Shown: positions 15,174-17,874 of the stretch, one piece after another | How the letters are laid out: each line of letters begins with the position of its first letter | Numbering within the stretch: position 1 is the first letter of the stretch | Source: Bacillota bacterium | GTDB lineage: Bacteria > Bacillota > Clostridia > Acetivibrionales > DSM-1351 | Reading direction: 5' to 3' | Length of the DNA: 17,874 nt | Assembly (NCBI GenBank): GCA_023436515.1 | Contig: JAEZIV010000347.1 | Location: 1 to 17,874, forward strand | Program-made: the position numbers and the translations under genes | The notes under the pieces: generated by a model | Databases searched by the model: none | Seen by the model: the letters and a program-made list of their open reading frames with translations, nothing else | Told to the model about the DNA's origin: nothing

Positions 15174-16142
15174 ATGATTGAAATTCAACGGATAACAGAT
15201 TACCTTTCTGAGCATATTACAGACCCTGTGCCAAAATATATCTTTCAAAGAGAAATATTAAAAGCGCCGGTGACAAGCCCAGACTACCTAAATGCTTACC
15301 ATATCATGCGCCAGTCAAAATGGTATTCTGACCTTGCCGATGAACAATGGGAGGACGGTTCATGGGGCAGATTTCATTCCCAGGATTCAAAGGCTCCAAC
15401 TAAACTGAAATTTGCTACGACCGAACACGCTCTAAAACGGTCTCTTCAATTAAGCTTATCAAAGGACGACCCAATAATTGCAAAATGTATAAAGCTTATG
15501 GAACAATATGTCCGCGGTGAAGAAACTTGGCGAGACAATATTGAAAAGCATCACGACGGTGGAAGAAGCCATCTCCACTCACGTTCTTACTTTACTGCCG
15601 CATGGGTAAATCTTTTCGACCCAAAAAATCCGGTGGTGAAGCCTAAGAGGGATGTGTTTATAAATACTCTAAATAAAGCGTTATCTAAAGGCTATTTTGA
15701 TGAAGAAGCCTGGCTGGAAGAAAATCGTAACTACAGGGGGCCTTGTTTAAACGGATGGAACGCATATCCTTTAATGATTTTGCAGAATTCCAACTGCCTG
15801 GATGATGCACTGCAGAGACGATACCTATCTTACATATGGAATAGAAAAGACGGAATATACTATTTGGCGAATTTTCCACTTTCCAAAAAAATAAGCTTAG
15901 AAGATAAAAGATTATACTTATGGATTTATACTCTTGAATTTTTAACTGGATTTTCATTGTTTCCGGAATTTATGAAGGATGAAGCGCTCCCTCATCTGTT
16001 AAGCGAAACTTATCGTTTGATTGATGAGGATGTTGTCATACCCCCTACATATAATTTGCGTTATGCAAATAGCTGGCGAGATAAAAATAACCGTAAGACA
16101 GATTTAGTATTACGACTTGCGAGATTACTCAAAAAATGTTAA
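15174..16142 (+). CDS. Alpha/alpha-toroid-like protein with a QW-type motif, function unknown
   Basis: This 322-residue protein is helix-rich and soluble. QWEDGSWGRF at residues 58-67 fits the QW motif (Q-x-x-x-G-x-W) of terpene cyclases and prenyltransferase-like toroids. A second family-like point is the Trp-rich GPCLNGWNAYPLMILQ stretch. Full squalene/oxidosqualene cyclases are over 600 residues and have a DxDD acid motif, which I do not see, so cyclase activity is unlikely. It is more like the single-domain hypothetical proteins with this fold found in clostridia. An HHDGG-like segment (KHHDGGRSHLHSRS) could bind metal. The ATG at 15174 follows AGAGGTG by five bases; the longer frame from 15150 has no ribosome binding site. 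It starts 13 bases after the broken efflux frame ends, so it may once have been co-transcribed with it. The gene appears intact. Confidence 0.7.
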   Translation: MIEIQRITDYLSEHITDPVPKYIFQREILKAPVTSPDYLNAYHIMRQSKWYSDLADEQWEDGSWGRFHSQDSKAPTKLKFATTEHALKRSLQLSLSKDDPIIAKCIKLMEQYVRGEETWRDNIEKHHDGGRSHLHSRSYFTAAWVNLFDPKNPVVKPKRDVFINTLNKALSKGYFDEEAWLEENRNYRGPCLNGWNAYPLMILQNSNCLDDALQRRYLSYIWNRKDGIYYLANFPLSKKISLEDKRLYLWIYTLEFLTGFSLFPEFMKDEALPHLLSETYRLIDEDVVIPPTYNLRYANSWRDKNNRKTDLVLRLARLLKKC

Positions 16143-16346
16143 GTAAGTATATGGATTATCAATACCAAAACTACATCAGGATGTTAATACATCGAAAACC
16201 ATTCTATTGCCGAATGGGAGCATTTATTACCACCTTAAAATACCCCGTGTAAGTACCTTGTGTTGAAACTAAGTTTATCCAAATTACACATAACTCCAAA
16301 GATCAATAAATATTAATAATATATAAATAAACTTATAGGAGTTATA

Positions 16347-16417
16347 GCGTGAAAAATACATTCAGTTGGTCATCGTGCTTTTCACGCAGTAATATTCGTG
16401 TACGCGCTATGCGCGTA
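16347..16417. repeat. Two inverted repeats just upstream of the deacetylase remnant
   Basis: GCGTGAAAA (16347-16355) is the exact complement of TTTTCACGC (16379-16387), a 9-bp arm with a 23-base loop. It is followed by the near-perfect palindrome TACGCGC-TAT-GCGCGTA (16401-16417). The GC-rich palindrome stands out against the AT-rich spacer 16143-16346, where nothing else is recognised. They could be operators, mRNA hairpins or the edge of a lost element. Confidence 0.5.
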
Positions 16418-16429
16418 GATGGGAGATAA
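16349..16429 (+). CDS. Possible 26-residue small ORF coupled to the deacetylase remnant
   Basis: A GTG at 16349, about six bases after AGGAG (16338-16342), opens a frame beginning MKNTFSWSSCF and ending MRVDGR. Its stop is one base before the deacetylase ATG at 16431, and its last codons supply that gene's GGGAGA ribosome binding site. This arrangement would couple translation of the two. The frame is short and lies on inverted repeats, so it may be only structured leader. Confidence 0.3.
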   Translation: MKNTFSWSSCFSRSNIRVRAMRVDGR

Positions 16430-16430
16430 A

Positions 16431-16991
16431 ATGAAAATACTTATTATTAACCGGAAGAGGTTTACTCGCTATTTGTCAGTTTTGGTTGTTGCAGTTGGAG
16501 TGTTGGCATTGTTCTTAAGTCTCGGGCGATCTGGGATTCTTGATACAGTCGATGTTTTTAATAAAGGAAGAGTACTGCCAATATACAGCGTTGAAACGGG
16601 TAAAAACCTTGTTTCCATTACTTTTGACTGTGCCTGGGGAGCGGACGACATTCCCACAATAATGGAGATATTAAAGAAAGAGAATGTAAGAGCTAGTTTT
16701 TTTATTGTAGGGCAATGGGGAGAGAAGTTCCCCGATGCCGTAAAAATGATTGCAGCTGAAGGCCATGATGTAGCCAACCATGGGTATTCACACCTGAGAA
16801 TGAGCACAATATCAAAAGAAAAATGCACCAGTGAGATTGAACTTTGTAATCAAAAGCTTGGTGAAATATCAGGCACCAAGGTTACACTGTTCAGACCACC
16901 CTATGGTGATTACAATAATACTGTGATAGAGACCTGTAATGAATTAAAGTGTTACCCCATACAGTGGAATGTTGATACCTTGAATACATAA
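16431..16991 (+). pseudogene. 3'-truncated polysaccharide deacetylase (NodB domain, PdaA/PdaB-like)
   Basis: The 186 residues start with a membrane anchor or signal segment (about 12-33) and run into a NodB-type carbohydrate esterase 4 domain that would act outside the membrane on peptidoglycan or another amino-sugar polymer. Visible motifs are TFDCAWGADD with the probable catalytic base Asp66, NHGYSH with the metal ligands His117 and His121, and RPPYGDYN at 155-162. The domain stops at NVDTLNT, where relatives continue with a Trp-containing motif and a final Leu/His motif, about 40-60 residues more. One frame over, EYISKNIINA can be read before a stop, which looks like the next piece after a short deletion. 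The product is thus probably inactive or unstable. Start ATG 16431 has GGGAGA upstream; the 16419 ATG overlaps that site. A terminator follows closely. Confidence 0.75.
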
Positions 16992-17014
16992 GTAAAAACA
17001 TAATCAATGCATAG

Positions 17015-17042
17015 AAACAGCTGGATTCCAGTTGTTTTTTTT
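17015..17042 (+). terminator. Intrinsic terminator after the deacetylase remnant
   Basis: AACAGCTGG (17016-17024) pairs with CCAGTTGTT (17028-17036), with one G-U pair and a three-base loop. A run of eight T (17035-17042) follows. Confidence 0.85.
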
Positions 17043-17083
17043 ATACCTTTATTTCATATTAAAAGAGAGAGGAAGTATAGTAT

Positions 17084-17836
17084 ATGGCTATCAAAACAAA
17101 GGAATTATCCCAAAGTGTATCTCAAAAACTAATCACAGAATTGAGAAACAAAAATTACGGCGTGTCACCGGTCAATATAAGTGGAGAAGAAAACGCTTGG
17201 GATATTGATAAAATATGGGTAACAAAACAAGGACGAGACTTATGCGATATTAATTGCAACAATGGGACTATATCATATAGAAATTCATATGACCGAGACG
17301 AGATTAACGAGATCCTTGAGCTCATTCAAAATATCAAAGAGCAAGAGGATATTTTTATGAAGGCTCCTCATTTTAAAATTGAAGGGCTAAATAGATACAA
17401 ACTACTTTCACTGTATAAAAATATAGTCTTTGCAGCATGCGAAATATCTACTCTTGATTATACAAATCATAGAGTGAATCAATTCGACTATGTTACCTGG
17501 GAGCTTGATATTGGTGGAAAAGGTGTTCATGCAGGTAATTATTTTGGTGATAACTATGCAGCTGCCAAGGAGGATTTTGCGAAACGCTCCGGCCTGATCG
17601 ATGGAAATAAGCTGTTTAGTGAAAAAGAAATGTTGGCTATATATGCAGGGTTGGTAAAGCTTCAGGATATTGGAGAAATATCTGGTGAACAGGAAAAAGT
17701 GATAAATAGTATCAAGGATAAAATAAGCAGGGTTATTCCGGAGGTTGAAAGCATAATCTATCAGAACAATCCCAGGTATGATGAAAGTAAAGAGCTAATT
17801 GATGAAGTGAGTGAGGATGATGAGCAGGAAATCTGA
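17084..17836 (+). CDS. Hypothetical protein with a domain resembling those of large mobile-element proteins
   Basis: This 250-residue soluble protein has an acidic tail (236-250) and no signal peptide. Residues about 138-192 read WELDIGGKGVHAGNYFGDNY, then AAAKEDFAKRSGLI, then LFSEKEMLAIYAGLVKL. This resembles a segment I know from large multidomain proteins of clostridial integrative and conjugative elements, where it sits next to YodL-like or other polyvalent-protein domains. The assignment is from memory of the pattern and needs a profile search. The N-terminal part (1-90) matches nothing I recognise. The start is supported by AGAGAGAGGAAG upstream of the ATG. After its stop, a GAAAGGA site and an ATG at the last three bases of the window (17872-17874) suggest that another gene begins there. 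The function is unknown; a link to an integrated element to the right is inference. Confidence 0.65.
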   Translation: MAIKTKELSQSVSQKLITELRNKNYGVSPVNISGEENAWDIDKIWVTKQGRDLCDINCNNGTISYRNSYDRDEINEILELIQNIKEQEDIFMKAPHFKIEGLNRYKLLSLYKNIVFAACEISTLDYTNHRVNQFDYVTWELDIGGKGVHAGNYFGDNYAAAKEDFAKRSGLIDGNKLFSEKEMLAIYAGLVKLQDIGEISGEQEKVINSIKDKISRVIPEVESIIYQNNPRYDESKELIDEVSEDDEQEI

Positions 17837-17874
17837 GAAACATGAGTTATCACAAATATCAGAAAGGATGTATG

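Noticed and set aside
16151..16252. 33-codon frame after the toroid-like gene
   Set aside because: It starts at an ATG without a good ribosome binding site and resembles nothing I know. It could be a gene fragment, but the evidence is too thin to annotate.
1..17874. CRISPR arrays, tRNA or rRNA genes, and complete insertion sequences
   Set aside because: None were seen: no regularly spaced repeats, no tRNA-like cloverleaf or rRNA sequence noticed, and no transposase reading frame.

Overview
The window looks chromosomal and comes from a low-GC, anaerobic, spore-former-type Firmicute. It most resembles Ruminiclostridium or a related Clostridium. The reasons are ferredoxin-linked 2-oxoacid oxidoreductase genes, a type III glutamine synthetase, strong GGAGG-type ribosome binding sites, AT-rich spacers and a PdaA/PdaB-like deacetylase. 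Genus placement is inference from protein style; no rRNA or other marker is present.

Region 1 (1-8.6 kb) is ordinary metabolic core. It holds the end of a three-gene operon for a branched-chain 2-oxoacid:ferredoxin oxidoreductase (VorB, TPP subunit, gamma subunit). A bidirectional terminator follows, facing a convergent type III glutamine synthetase. Next come a membrane-anchored transglutaminase-like protein, an M24 metallopeptidase with all five metal ligands, and a convergent iron-type alcohol dehydrogenase. The dehydrogenase gene has a good promoter about 220 bases upstream and a leader rich in inverted repeats.

Region 2 (8.6-11.8 kb) holds small accessory enzymes on the plus strand: a SAM methyltransferase, a P-loop kinase-like protein, a GNAT acetyltransferase, and a broken gene that joined an XRE-type HTH to a methyltransferase. 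A promoter and terminator-like pair with no gene between them (8943-9097) may mark a small RNA.

Region 3 (11.9-13.8 kb) is a minus-strand two-gene operon: a small ECF-type sigma factor and a 428-residue soluble protein of unknown family with regularly spaced beta-strand/Gly segments. An 8+8 inverted repeat lies just upstream. This is the most plausible undescribed unit here.

Region 4 (14.0-17.9 kb) has a stand-alone GyrI-like effector-binding protein, an MFS drug-efflux gene cut to about 60 recognisable residues but still carrying what looks like an attenuation leader, an intact alpha/alpha-toroid-like protein with a QW-type motif, a truncated polysaccharide deacetylase, and a protein with a domain typical of large mobile-element proteins. 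Three genes between 11.3 and 17.0 kb are internally deleted or cut short while their promoters or ribosome binding sites remain, so this stretch seems to be decaying by small deletions.
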